A stretch of 64,000 bases of DNA from Ilyobacter_A sp963675185 (GCA_963675185.2 CAXXOH010000003.1:682001-746000), one strand, 5' to 3'; counted from the first letter of the stretch, positions 26,112-34,734 are shown. Notes: generated by a model not told the origin, from the sequence alone. Numbers and translations are program-made.

Positions 26112-27032
26112 TTAGTCTGTAAAAATTCCAGTAGAAAGATATCTTTCCCCTGTATCAGGCAGTATAACAACTATCCTCTTACCTGCATTTTCAGGTTTTT
26201 TAGCTACCTCAAAAGCTGCTGCAAGGGCAGCACCTGATGAGATGCCAGCAAGTATACCCTCCTCTTTCGCAAGTCTTCTCACCATCTCAAAGGCCTCTTC
26301 ATTTCCCACCTTAACTACCTCATCTATAACCTCAGTTTTCAAAACCTTAGGTATAAATCCAGCACCTATACCTTGTATTTTATGAGGTCCAGGTTTCTCC
26401 CCAGACATAACCGCTGAATCCTTAGGCTCAACCGCCACAATCTTTATGCCAGGTATTTTTTCCTTCAGCACCTCTCCTGTTCCAGTCAGTGTCCCTCCAG
26501 TCCCTACTCCAGAAACAAATATGTCTACTTCGCCATTGGTATCATTATATATCTCTATGGCAGTGTACTTTCTGTGGGCATCAGGGTTTGAAAAATTTTC
26601 AAACTGTTGAAGTATTATAGCGTTATCGTTTTCCTGCACAATCTCATTGGCCTTATCTATGGCACCTTTCATACCAAGTGAACCCTCCGTTAAAACAAGC
26701 TGTGCCCCATAAGCCTGCAGTATAGACCTTCTCTCCATGCTCATGGTCTCAGGCATAACCAACACCACCTTATACCCCTTTGCAGCGGCAACCATAGCTA
26801 TCCCTATACCGGTATTCCCACTCGTCGGTTCAACTAAAATGGAGTCCTTATTTATCAAATTATTTTTTTCTGCATTTTCTATCATATTTTTAGCAATCCT
26901 GTCTTTTACACTTCCGCCAGGATTAAATGATTCCAGTTTTACCAGAATCTCAGCCCCCGTATTGTTCAATTTCCCCAACCTAACCATAGGGGTATTTCCA
27001 ATTAGTTCTAACACACTGTTTTTTATGGACAT
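26112..27032 (-). CDS. cysK: Cysteine synthase A
   Basis: O-acetylserine sulfhydrylase, 306 residues, PLP dependent. Lys43 lies in PGGSVKDR, the phosphate-binding loops are TSGNTG and GTGGTLTG, and the sequence ends in GERYLST. It makes cysteine from O-acetylserine and sulfide. The Rrf2-family gene upstream is in the same unit. In Firmicutes CysK is the co-repressor partner of the Rrf2 protein CymR, which may apply here. Confidence 0.97.
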   Translation of the reverse strand: MSIKNSVLELIGNTPMVRLGKLNNTGAEILVKLESFNPGGSVKDRIAKNMIENAEKNNLINKDSILVEPTSGNTGIGIAMVAAAKGYKVVLVMPETMSMERRSILQAYGAQLVLTEGSLGMKGAIDKANEIVQENDNAIILQQFENFSNPDAHRKYTAIEIYNDTNGEVDIFVSGVGTGGTLTGTGEVLKEKIPGIKIVAVEPKDSAVMSGEKPGPHKIQGIGAGFIPKVLKTEVIDEVVKVGNEEAFEMVRRLAKEEGILAGISSGAALAAAFEVAKKPENAGKRIVVILPDTGERYLSTGIFTD

Positions 27033-27075
27033 TTCTACATACCTCCAAACTTTTTTATTTATTTTTAGGTTATAG

Positions 27076-27495
27076 TTATATATAATACATATTTACATTT
27101 CTTTCATAATACTTGTTTCTGAGTTTGTCTAGGGTGATTCCCCCTAGCACCTCTTCTATCTTCTCTTCCACCTTATCCCAGACTTCTTTTTGGATTACAA
27201 AATTCAAATTTTGATTATCATATTTATCGATTATGGGGTTTTCTTTATCTTCTACAGCTTTCAATATATCCCCCACAGTTATCTTGCTGTCATTTCTAGC
27301 CAGGGTGTAGCCTCCATTTGGCCCTTTTTTGCTTTTTACCAGACCGGATTTTTTCAAAGAAAAAAATATCTGTTCCAGGTACCTGCTGGATAATTCCTCA
27401 TCTTTCGCCACCTCTTTTACTGATACCAGATGGTTGCTGCAAGCTATGTAAAGCATAGCCCTCACTGCATATTTACCTTTATTAGTTATTCTCAT
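27076..27495 (-). CDS. Rrf2-family regulator, CymR-like
   Basis: 139 residues: a winged helix with RYLEQIFFSLKKSGLVKSKKGPNGGY. The three cysteines that ligate the Fe-S cluster of IscR are absent (the only Cys is in YIACS), so a CymR-type sulfur regulator is more likely than IscR. It is co-transcribed with cysK and probably autoregulated through the palindrome at 27534-27556. Confidence 0.85.
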   Translation of the reverse strand: MRITNKGKYAVRAMLYIACSNHLVSVKEVAKDEELSSRYLEQIFFSLKKSGLVKSKKGPNGGYTLARNDSKITVGDILKAVEDKENPIIDKYDNQNLNFVIQKEVWDKVEEKIEEVLGGITLDKLRNKYYERNVNMYYI

Positions 27496-27533
27496 AAAAT
27501 CACCCCAATAACCTAATTAACACGTAGGAATAT

Positions 27534-27556
27534 GGTATTATTAAACTAATAATACC
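27534..27556. promoter_or_regulatory. Palindromic operator of the rrf2-cysK unit
   Basis: GGTATTATTA and TAATAATACC are perfect inverted 10-mers around AAC. The site covers the predicted -10 box, so binding would block transcription. Confidence 0.65.
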
Positions 27557-27577
27557 ACACCAGGCTACGTCAGTCAA
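27549..27577 (-). promoter_or_regulatory. Predicted promoter of rrf2-cysK
   Basis: TTGACT (27577-27572), 17 bp, TATTAT (27554-27549). Confidence 0.6.
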
Positions 27578-27606
27578 GATTTTTTATCTTTTTTGTCAAC
27601 AATAGT

Positions 27607-27638
27607 TTAAAAAAAATTGGGCAATTGCATGCCCAATT
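27607..27638 (-). terminator. Terminator of the hemW-yggS-sepF unit
   Basis: AATTGGGCA/TGCCCAATT stem followed by T8 on the minus strand. It overlaps the last codon of sepF. Confidence 0.85.
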
Positions 27639-28179
27639 ATTCCCCAAGTCCTAAGCTGAGGCTTATATCTTCATTTGTATCGCTAGCCTTGCTGCCCTCT
27701 ACCAATACGTTTATCTTTTTAGGTATAGAAACATATATCCTCTTGCTTACCTCTACAAACTGCGCCTCTTTAACGCTCATCGCCCCGCTTAAAAAATCTA
27801 TTATTCTTTGGGCAATCACATTATTTACATCTTCTAGGTTCACAGTTACTATTTTGTTTTGGTTTATGTAGTTTGCCACTTTCTTGCTTTCTTCAAATCT
27901 AGTGGGTTTAACAAAAATAGTCTGATAGTTCATAAGGCTCTCTATCCTTTTTTTGTCCTCTTCATCTTCTACCACGCTTTTTTTTATAGTCCCAAAATCT
28001 AGAATTTTATCCTCGGTTTTGATCTTATCCACAGTTACGAAATCCGCCTTTATAGGGGATTCTTCAATTTTATTCTCCAACTCATCCAATATCTCATCTG
28101 TATCTTGATCCATAAAATCTTCATCTTCTAAGCTAAAAACCTCTTTTATGGTACTTATTTTATTTAACAAACTTTTCAT
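27637..28179 (-). CDS. sepF: Cell division protein SepF
   Basis: 180 residues with the SepF core (IFVKPTRFEESKKVANYINQ, then IAQRIIDFLSGAM and KRIYVSIPKKINVLVEG). SepF bundles FtsZ filaments and anchors the ring to the membrane through an N-terminal amphipathic helix. The N-terminal half here is an acidic low-complexity linker. It is the last gene of a unit led by a c-di-GMP riboswitch, which would place this division factor under second-messenger control. Confidence 0.9.
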   Translation of the reverse strand: MKSLLNKISTIKEVFSLEDEDFMDQDTDEILDELENKIEESPIKADFVTVDKIKTEDKILDFGTIKKSVVEDEEDKKRIESLMNYQTIFVKPTRFEESKKVANYINQNKIVTVNLEDVNNVIAQRIIDFLSGAMSVKEAQFVEVSKRIYVSIPKKINVLVEGSKASDTNEDISLSLGLGE

Positions 28180-28194
28180 ACATACCCCCCTTTC

Positions 28195-28881
28195 CTATGA
28201 AAAAACCTTACTGCCTACTCTTATTATGGTTGCACCTTCTTCCAGGGCTATTTTATAGTCATTTGTCATCCCCATGGAAAGCTCTGTCAATTTACCATCA
28301 AAATATTCCTCATTCAATCTGTCTTTTAATTTTCTAAGGTTCTTAAAACACTCCCTTACGACTTCCTCGTCCTCTGTAAATGGAGCCATAGTCATGAGCC
28401 CCTTTATATTCAAGTTACCCATTTTTTTAAGGTCGTCTAGTTCGGCCAAAAGTTCCGGAACAGTATACCCTTCCTTGCTCTCTTCCCCTGCGACATTAAT
28501 CTCAAGAAGTACGTCTACCACTCTGCCAGCAGCAGCGGCCCTCTTGTTTATCTCTTTTGCAAGAGAAAGTTTATTCACAGAGTGTATCATATCTATGTAG
28601 TCAATTATGTATTTAACCTTGTTTTTTTGAAGGTTCCCTATAAAATGCCAAGAAACCCCATTATACTTTTCTTCCAAAGACAGATTTTCCTTTTTTTCTT
28701 TCAAAGATTGTATACGGTTTTCTCCCATTATCTTCTGCCCGGCATCAAAAATTTTTTTTATCCCCTCGCTGTCCACATATTTGCTAGCCACAACAAGCTT
28801 TACCTCTTCTGGTTTTTTGGAGTATTTTTCTATATCTTCCTGTATTTCAGTCAAATTTTTTGCAATATTTTCCAGGTTCAT
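28195..28881 (-). CDS. yggS: PLP homeostasis protein YggS
   Basis: A 228-residue PLPBP/YggS-family protein. Landmarks are LVVASKYVD with the PLP lysine, WHFIGNLQKNK, MTMAPF and LSMGMTNDYKIALEEGATIIRVG. It balances pyridoxal phosphate and is often located next to sepF. It lies 9 bp after hemW and 15 bp before sepF. Confidence 0.95.
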   Translation of the reverse strand: MNLENIAKNLTEIQEDIEKYSKKPEEVKLVVASKYVDSEGIKKIFDAGQKIMGENRIQSLKEKKENLSLEEKYNGVSWHFIGNLQKNKVKYIIDYIDMIHSVNKLSLAKEINKRAAAAGRVVDVLLEINVAGEESKEGYTVPELLAELDDLKKMGNLNIKGLMTMAPFTEDEEVVRECFKNLRKLKDRLNEEYFDGKLTELSMGMTNDYKIALEEGATIIRVGSKVFS

Positions 28882-28890
28882 ATTTTCCTC

Positions 28891-29979
28891 CTAATCTATA
28901 AATTGTTCAAAAACATCATTTGCAAAAAACAGGCCTTTTCTACTTAAAACGTATTCCCCGCCTGGTTTTTTTTCCAAATACCCCTGTTCTGCAAGTTCAG
29001 CACACTTCTCCAGCTGCTTTTTCTCTTGGGGTATTATTCCTGTATTGAGGAGCCTAAGCCCAAGAATACAGCTATACTCTGCTATCATTTTCTCGTCCAA
29101 GTATTCTCTTTCCATTATCGGGGTTTCGCCTGAATCTATTTTACTATAGTAGGCCTCCAGCCCATCAAAATTTCTGTACCTAACCCCGTCAATATATCCA
29201 GAAGCACCCAATCCCACACCTACGTACTCTTCATTAAGCCAATACTTGGAATTATGCTTTGACTCCATTCCTGGCTTTGAAAAATTAGAAACTTCATAAT
29301 GTACATATCCAAAATCATTTAACTTTTCTATTATATGAGTGTACATCTTTTCTTCCAGTTCTTCATCGCATATACTTAATTTTCTGTCTTCCAGCAGGTC
29401 CCAAAATTTAGTCCCCTCTTCCCATATCAAGGAATATACAGAGATATGCTCAGGTGAAAGCTCTTTCAAAGTTTGTAAATCCATATCAAGCTCATCCATG
29501 GTCTGGCCAGGTGTGGCGAAAATAAGGTCTAAACTTATATTATCAAAGCCAGCCAGCCTTGCATCCATGAATGTCTGAATTGCCTCAAGTCTGCTATGGA
29601 CTCTGCCCAAAACTTCAAGCCTTCTGTCATCAAAACTCTGCACGCCGATACTCAATCTGTTTACGCCAGCTTCCCTCAATGAGTGCAGCTTTTTGTAATC
29701 GACTGTTGCAGGATTTACTTCCACTGTTACCTCTGCGCCTTTAGAGAGCTTTACACTCCCTAGTATACTATAAAAATGTTCCACTTTCAAAATAGAAGGG
29801 GTCCCACCGCCAAAGTAAACCGTATCATACTCTATGTCAGGATACAAATTAATCTCCATTTTTAAGTACTCAACATATTTCCCAATCTCTTCTTCACTTT
29901 TGCCTGTAAAAGACAAAAAATCACAATATCCACATTTTTTCCTGCAAAATGGAACATGGATATAAAGAGCGTCTGCCAT
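28891..29979 (-). CDS. hemW: Radical SAM heme chaperone HemW
   Basis: 362 residues. The radical-SAM motif is PFCRKKCGYCDF, followed by YFGGGTPS and SIGVQSFDDRRLEVLGR, as in HemN/HemW enzymes. HemW delivers heme and lacks coproporphyrinogen oxidase activity. The ATG at 29979 (GGGGGAATCC upstream) is chosen because the longer frame from 30063 runs through the riboswitch and its terminator. It is the first gene of hemW-yggS-sepF. Confidence 0.93.
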   Translation of the reverse strand: MADALYIHVPFCRKKCGYCDFLSFTGKSEEEIGKYVEYLKMEINLYPDIEYDTVYFGGGTPSILKVEHFYSILGSVKLSKGAEVTVEVNPATVDYKKLHSLREAGVNRLSIGVQSFDDRRLEVLGRVHSRLEAIQTFMDARLAGFDNISLDLIFATPGQTMDELDMDLQTLKELSPEHISVYSLIWEEGTKFWDLLEDRKLSICDEELEEKMYTHIIEKLNDFGYVHYEVSNFSKPGMESKHNSKYWLNEEYVGVGLGASGYIDGVRYRNFDGLEAYYSKIDSGETPIMEREYLDEKMIAEYSCILGLRLLNTGIIPQEKKQLEKCAELAEQGYLEKKPGGEYVLSRKGLFFANDVFEQFID

Positions 29980-29995
29980 GGATTCCCCCTTTTGT

Positions 29996-30024
29996 AAAAA
30001 AAAGCATGGCAACAACAGCCATAC
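29996..30024 (-). terminator. Riboswitch expression-platform terminator
   Basis: GTATGGC/GCCATGC form a 7-bp stem with a 7-base loop, followed by eight T. It sits between the aptamer and the hemW ribosome site. The upstream aptamer sequence GCAGCC could pair with GGCTGT of the 5' arm and act as an antiterminator. Confidence 0.8.
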
Positions 30025-30052
30025 AGTTAAATGCAAAACACCAAAATGCCTT

Positions 30053-30128
30053 AATAATCGCAACTGGCTGCCATTTAAAAGGCCCTCTAGCTTTGCGTCC
30101 TAGCGTTTCCGCTAGTTTGCCTATTATT
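30053..30128 (-). ncRNA. Cyclic di-GMP-I (GEMM) riboswitch aptamer
   Basis: Read on the minus strand, the GEMM landmarks come in order: closing helix AATAAT/ATTATT, GGCAAACTAGCG, the GAAA tetraloop capping CTAGCG/CGCTAG, the diagnostic GGACGCAAAGC, then ATGGCAGCC and GTTGCG before the closing strand. GEMM RNAs bind cyclic di-GMP. The terminator at 29996-30024 makes a transcription-termination switch likely, controlling hemW-yggS-sepF. Confidence 0.93.
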
Positions 30129-30140
30129 TCAAAATTTATA

Positions 30141-30168
30141 AAAAAAGCCATAGACTGAGGTCTATGGC
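30141..30168 (-). terminator. Terminator of pgm
   Basis: GCCATAGAC/GTCTATGGC stem followed by T6 on the minus strand. It overlaps the predicted start site of the riboswitch transcript. Confidence 0.85.
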
Positions 30169-30171
30169 AAC

Positions 30172-30200
30172 ATTATAAATTATTTTTGTATTTTTTACAA
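30172..30200 (-). promoter_or_regulatory. Predicted promoter of the riboswitch-hemW unit
   Basis: TTGTAA (30200-30195), 17 bp, TATAAT (30177-30172). The start site would be near 30165, within the 5' arm of the pgm terminator. Confidence 0.6.
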
Positions 30201-30232
30201 GTGATTGTAACTTTATTTTTACACAAAGAACC

Positions 30233-31942
30233 CTAAGATAGTAGGTTTAAAAACTCTTGCATTGTTTGCTCTAATTTTGCATCTACTTCATCTTTTTCGT
30301 TCCCGTTTACTCCGAAGTAGTATTTTATTTTCGGCTCAGTCCCAGAAGGCCTAGCAGTTATATGCGTTCCATCTTCTAATACAAGCTGCAGAACATTTGA
30401 CACAGGAAGGTCAATGGCCTTAACTTCACCAGTCACTTTATTGGTTTCAACTTGGTTTTGGTAATCTCTTACATAAACTACCTTTTTCCCCATCATTGTT
30501 TCAGGTGCGTTTTCTCTTAAATCAGCCATAATTGATTTTATTTTTTCAGCACCTTCCATGCCGCTCATAGTTACCGACTTTATTCCCTCTTTATAGTAAC
30601 CGTATTTTTTATACATCTTTTCTATCTCTTCTTCTATAGAAGAACCTTTTTCCTCATAATAAGCAGCCATCTCAGCTATAAGCATTGTAGAAACAACTGC
30701 ATCCTTGTCTCTCGCATGTGTCCCTATGAGGTAGCCGTAAGATTCCTCAAATCCGAATATGTAGCTTCCGTCTATATCCCCTTGCTCAAACTCTCTTATT
30801 TTTTCTCCGATGTATTTAAACCCTGTTAGAGTCCTCATAATATTTACGTTATGCGCCTTTGCTACGGCATCTAACATAGGTGTTGAAACTATTGTTGATA
30901 TTACTGCACCGTTGCTAGGTATGTCTTTTCTGTTCTCTAGGATATAGTTCATTAAAAGTAGCCCCACTTGGTTCCCATTTGGATATATCCAAGCTCCTGT
31001 TTTACTTTTTACAGCTATTCCTATTCTGTCAGCGTCAGGATCATTTGCCATTACTAGCTTTGCGCCTTTTTCTTCAGCAAGCTTTACACCCAGTGCAAAA
31101 GCTGCTGGTTCTTCAGGGTTTGCGTAGTTTACAGTTGGGAAAGTTCCGTCTGGCATCTCTTGTTCAGAAACAGTGTATACATTTGTAAACCCTATCTCAC
31201 TTAGTATTCTCTGAACCGGTCTTTTCCCAGTTCCGTGAAGTGGTGTATAAACAATTTTTATATCCTTCTTCACATCAGTATTTAGCTGCTGTTTTTTTAC
31301 CTCTTCTATATACTTGTCGTCAATTTCTCCACCTATAATCTCTAAAAGCCCTTTTTCTTTAGCCTCGACTTCATCCATTATCTTGATTTGTGAGAAATCA
31401 GTTATAGCGTTTACTTCCCCGATAATTCCAGTATCATGAGGAGATACAACCTGAGCTCCGTCTTCCCAGTAAACCTTATACCCGTTGTATTCCACAGGGT
31501 TGTGCGAAGCTGTTACAACTATCCCGGCCTGAGTCCCAAGCTCCCTCACCGCAAAAGAAAGCTCCGGCGTTGACCTCAAAGATTCAAAAAGATATGCCTT
31601 TATACCGTTTGCTGCAAGTACTAGCGAAGCATTCAGAGAATATTCCGTAGAACCTATCCTGCAATCGTAAGCTATAGCCACTCCTTTTTTAGGGTCCCCA
31701 TTTTTCAAGATATAATTTGCAAGTCCTTGTGTTGCCTTTCTTATAACATATTTATTTATCCTGTTTGTCCCTATTCCCCTTATTCCTCTAAGTCCACCTG
31801 TTCCGAACTCTAAGTCTGTATAAAATCTTTCTGCTATCTCTTTTTCATCATATTTTATTCCTTTTAATTCTTTTCTATCCTCAGCATCTATATAAGGTGA
31901 TTTCAACCAATCTTCATATTTTTGCTTAACTACAGTTTCCAT
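30233..31942 (-). CDS. pgm: Phosphoglucomutase / phosphomannomutase
   Basis: A 569-residue alpha-D-phosphohexomutase. The catalytic serine loop is VVTASHNPVEYNGYK, the metal loop NDPDADRIGI, the sugar loop GFEESYGYL, and the phosphate loop RPSGTEPKIK. It interconverts hexose 1- and 6-phosphates. It is monocistronic with its own promoter and terminator. The length fits the long PgcA/YbbT-type bacterial subfamily. Confidence 0.96.
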   Translation of the reverse strand: METVVKQKYEDWLKSPYIDAEDRKELKGIKYDEKEIAERFYTDLEFGTGGLRGIRGIGTNRINKYVIRKATQGLANYILKNGDPKKGVAIAYDCRIGSTEYSLNASLVLAANGIKAYLFESLRSTPELSFAVRELGTQAGIVVTASHNPVEYNGYKVYWEDGAQVVSPHDTGIIGEVNAITDFSQIKIMDEVEAKEKGLLEIIGGEIDDKYIEEVKKQQLNTDVKKDIKIVYTPLHGTGKRPVQRILSEIGFTNVYTVSEQEMPDGTFPTVNYANPEEPAAFALGVKLAEEKGAKLVMANDPDADRIGIAVKSKTGAWIYPNGNQVGLLLMNYILENRKDIPSNGAVISTIVSTPMLDAVAKAHNVNIMRTLTGFKYIGEKIREFEQGDIDGSYIFGFEESYGYLIGTHARDKDAVVSTMLIAEMAAYYEEKGSSIEEEIEKMYKKYGYYKEGIKSVTMSGMEGAEKIKSIMADLRENAPETMMGKKVVYVRDYQNQVETNKVTGEVKAIDLPVSNVLQLVLEDGTHITARPSGTEPKIKYYFGVNGNEKDEVDAKLEQTMQEFLNLLS

Positions 31943-31988
31943 ATTTTACCCCCCATTTATTTTATTGAAATTTAACTCAACAGTGTAT

Positions 31989-32017
31989 ATATTAGTTTAT
32001 TTAATAAAAAAAATCAA
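31989..32017 (-). promoter_or_regulatory. Predicted promoter of pgm
   Basis: TTGATT (32017-32012), 17 bp, TAATAT (31994-31989). Confidence 0.5.
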
Positions 32018-32088
32018 GGCTTCTAGCCCAATATTATTAGGAACTTGGAATTTTTAATTAACTTCTAATTTTTTGACAGTAATCTAAA

Positions 32089-32116
32089 ATATTAAAGGCG
32101 GAGTACTTCCCGCCTG
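32089..32116 (-). terminator. Terminator after the TrpX-like lipoprotein gene
   Basis: AGGCGG/CCGCCT stem with a T-rich tail on the minus strand. Confidence 0.65.
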
Positions 32117-32137
32117 CTTTAATCCCTTTATATAGAA

Positions 32138-33079
32138 CTATTTATTTACTATAACTGCTCTTTCCATAAGCTCTTCTGGTATAAGTATACCCAACTTTTC
32201 CGCAACACTTTTATTTATAATCAAACCGGTCTCTTTTGCAAGCTCCATTCCCATATCACTTATTTTTTCGCCTTTTAGGTACCTTACTACCATCTCACCA
32301 GTCTGAACTCCTATTTTATACTGGTCTATCCCCTCTGTTGCAAGAGCACCTTGAGTGACATAGTCTCCTACTCCTCCTATTATAGGCACCCCTAACTTTT
32401 CTGCCCTTTGCACCACAACAGGATATGTGGAAGCAATCAGATTGTCTACATGCGTATAAAGAACATCTACCTCATCTAATATTGAGTCTAACGCAGTTGG
32501 TACCTCGTTTACATTTGTTACCGAAACAACTTTTAATTCAAACCCCATGGCTTCTGCAATTTCCATCGCTTTTTTGACCTGTACCTCAGAGTTCTGCTCA
32601 CTGGAATTATATACCATCCCTACCGTCTCTGCTTTAGGCATCAATTTTTTCAGCAATTCAAACTGCTGCTTTATAGGCGTCATGTCGCTTATCCCGGCTA
32701 TGTTGTCACCTTCAAGTCCTGCAGCTGCAGGGTCGGTTACAGCTGAATATACTATAGGTATGCTGTTTGTAGCATTCAAGGCAGCTTGTGCACTTGGAGT
32801 TGTTATAGCTATAATCAAGTCTTTTTTATCGTCCACAAAAGAGTTGGCTATAATCTGTGCATTAGACATCTCCCCCTGGGCATTCTGAAAGTCTATTTCT
32901 ACGTTTTCTCCATCTAAGTACCCATTCGACTCCAGAGTATCCAAAATTCCCTTTCTTATTTGATCTAAAGATGGGTGCTGAACTATTTGGGTAAGTCCTA
33001 TCTTTATCTTTTCCTCTTTTTTACTGCTGCAAGCTGCTAAAAACGCCATAGTTAATAGCATTAAAATTATCTTTTTCAT
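32138..33079 (-). CDS. Orphan ABC_sub_bind (TrpX-like) lipoprotein
   Basis: 313 residues. The lipoprotein signal ends AFLAACSSKK. It has a two-lobe binding fold (KIGLTQIVQHPSLDQIRKG, IIAITTPSAQAALNAT, GISDMTPIKQQFELLKKLMP), as in tryptophan/tyrosine-type uptake proteins. No permease or ATPase gene adjoins it, which is unusual for this family. A leader of about 300 nt with several hairpins precedes it. Confidence 0.85.
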   Translation of the reverse strand: MKKIILMLLTMAFLAACSSKKEEKIKIGLTQIVQHPSLDQIRKGILDTLESNGYLDGENVEIDFQNAQGEMSNAQIIANSFVDDKKDLIIAITTPSAQAALNATNSIPIVYSAVTDPAAAGLEGDNIAGISDMTPIKQQFELLKKLMPKAETVGMVYNSSEQNSEVQVKKAMEIAEAMGFELKVVSVTNVNEVPTALDSILDEVDVLYTHVDNLIASTYPVVVQRAEKLGVPIIGGVGDYVTQGALATEGIDQYKIGVQTGEMVVRYLKGEKISDMGMELAKETGLIINKSVAEKLGILIPEELMERAVIVNK

Positions 33080-33379
33080 GATTTCCCTCCCGTTATTGTA
33101 TTTTTATATGCAAGACTTTCTCTAAAGACTACAGCAAAAAAAACTAAAAAATAAAGAAAAGGCCTGCATTTCATAATCAGGCCTTCAAGTATCTTAAATA
33201 TAAAGCCTGCCCAAAATTATTTTGAACAGGCTTTAAGATTATTTTTTATAATTTATAGTACCGGGTCAAGCGGACAAACCTGATTCGCATATAGAATTTT
33301 TTTCAGTATCAAATCTATTTTGCCACCATGCGAATACCATCTTTTTACTATCCCCTTTCTAAAAATCAAATTAAATTTT
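33080..33379 (-). promoter_or_regulatory. Long structured leader of the TrpX-like gene
   Basis: From a predicted start near 33379 the minus-strand leader contains ATTCGCAT/ATGCGAAT (about 33273-33338), AAAGCCTG/CAGGCTTT (33207-33237) and AGGCCTG/CAGGCCT (33160-33185), the last followed by a T-rich run like a terminator. No conserved T-box sequence or other known riboswitch core was recognised. It could instead include the terminator of the upstream transporter gene. Confidence 0.45.
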
Positions 33380-33385
33380 TAATAC

Positions 33386-33414
33386 ATACTACCATAAGTA
33401 AACATAAATTACAA
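33386..33414 (-). promoter_or_regulatory. Predicted promoter upstream of the leader
   Basis: TTGTAA (33414-33409), 17 bp, TAGTAT (33391-33386). Confidence 0.45.
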
Positions 33415-33445
33415 TAAATTTTAGATTAAATTTATATTAAGGCAT

Positions 33446-34654
33446 CTATACTTTTTCTGTATGCACGTGCGCTGCTATCCTTATAGTTAAGCTGGCTATC
33501 ATGATACCTAGTAAACATATCCCAATTAGTGGATAAAAGATATATTGGTAAGATCCAAACAGCTCTTTTACACTTCCAGAGATTATCCCCTGTAGAAATG
33601 CACCTGCACCGTATGCGGTAAATAGCACACCGTAGTTCTCGGCATAATTTTTAGGCCCAAAAATATTCGAAGTCGAAGCTGGGGCTATAGAAAGCCACCC
33701 ACCTAGGTTCATCCAGATAACTGAAAACGATATTACGAATACAACTATGTTGCTTGGGAAAATTATACTTAAAAGCGACCCTGATATTATGGATGTATAA
33801 GATAACATTATAGCTTTTTTTGTACCAAACTTATCTGTAAACGCCCCGAATATCGGTCTCCCTATCCCATTGAATATGGCAAAAAATGAGGTGAAAAATG
33901 CAGCCTTGGTCGGGCTTAGCCCCATTACCTCTTGAGCATAGGTACTAGACACACCTATTATCATAAGACCTGACATGGTTCCTATTGTATAAGTTGTCCA
34001 CAATCCGTAGAATTCCTTTGTTTTCAACATTTCTCTCATAGAGAGCCCCCACTCACTGTCACCCTTAGAATCTGCGCTTATTTCAGGAAACTTAAGTGTT
34101 AGTGAAAGCAGGCAAAGAATAATTAGGAATACAAAACCTAAAATTTTAAATGTTTTGAACACACCGAACGCCATGATAAGTTTGTTTGATATAGGGGCTG
34201 TTATAAAAGGGGATAAACCGAAACCTAAAAGTGTCAGTCCTACTGCAAGCCCCTTCTTTTCAGGATACCATTTTGCAGCAACTGCAAGGGGAACCCCATA
34301 TATAATTCCTACACCTACGCCACCTAGCACTCCATATGTAAACGCTAAAACCTGCATGCTTTGTGCAAAACTAGATACCATCCAAGCTGCTGCCACAAGC
34401 AGAGATCCAATAATAGATATAACTTTTGGGTTAAACCTTGCTATCAGCCTTCCTGCAAAAGGCATTGATATCGCATAAGATAACAAGAAAAACATGTACG
34501 GCATATTTGCTGTTGTAGAACTTACCTCAACCCCATTCTTTAAAAATTCTGCGATCAAAGGCTTTTGAAATACACTCCAAGAGTATATGCTCCCCAAACA
34601 TAAAAACATTAATATACCGCTTACAATATGCAGATACCTTTTTTTCATAACCAT
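33446..34654 (-). CDS. MFS transporter, oxalate:formate antiporter (OFA) family
   Basis: 402 residues with 12 membrane helices. The N-terminus IYSWSVFQKPL is typical of OFA-family carriers (monocarboxylate or oxalate/formate exchange). The cytoplasmic loop after helix 2 has RLIARFNPK, and the central loop RPIFGAFTDKFG. Two ribosome-site and ATG pairs 6 bases apart leave the start ambiguous by two residues. The substrate is unknown. Confidence 0.88.
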   Translation of the reverse strand: MVMKKRYLHIVSGILMFLCLGSIYSWSVFQKPLIAEFLKNGVEVSSTTANMPYMFFLLSYAISMPFAGRLIARFNPKVISIIGSLLVAAAWMVSSFAQSMQVLAFTYGVLGGVGVGIIYGVPLAVAAKWYPEKKGLAVGLTLLGFGLSPFITAPISNKLIMAFGVFKTFKILGFVFLIILCLLSLTLKFPEISADSKGDSEWGLSMREMLKTKEFYGLWTTYTIGTMSGLMIIGVSSTYAQEVMGLSPTKAAFFTSFFAIFNGIGRPIFGAFTDKFGTKKAIMLSYTSIISGSLLSIIFPSNIVVFVISFSVIWMNLGGWLSIAPASTSNIFGPKNYAENYGVLFTAYGAGAFLQGIISGSVKELFGSYQYIFYPLIGICLLGIMIASLTIRIAAHVHTEKV

Positions 34655-34708
34655 CTCCTCTCCTTTTTTAAAACATCTATGTTTTTTTTTAGAACACTTT
34701 AAAAAATA

Positions 34709-34734
34709 AAAATGAGACCCCTAGGTCTCATTTT
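34709..34734. terminator. Terminator of gltX
   Basis: AAAATGAGACC/GGTCTCATTTT around CCTA, overlapping the gltX stop, with A/T runs on both sides. Confidence 0.85.

Noticed and set aside
29921..30151. A 76-codon minus-strand frame upstream of hemW
   Set aside because: It is the conceptual translation of the c-di-GMP riboswitch and its terminator; it runs into hemW in another frame and has no ribosome site.
33241..33360. T-box or manganese (yybP-ykoY) riboswitch in the TrpX-like leader
   Set aside because: The AGGGGATAG-like start is suggestive, but the conserved T-box core and the yybP loop sequences are absent.
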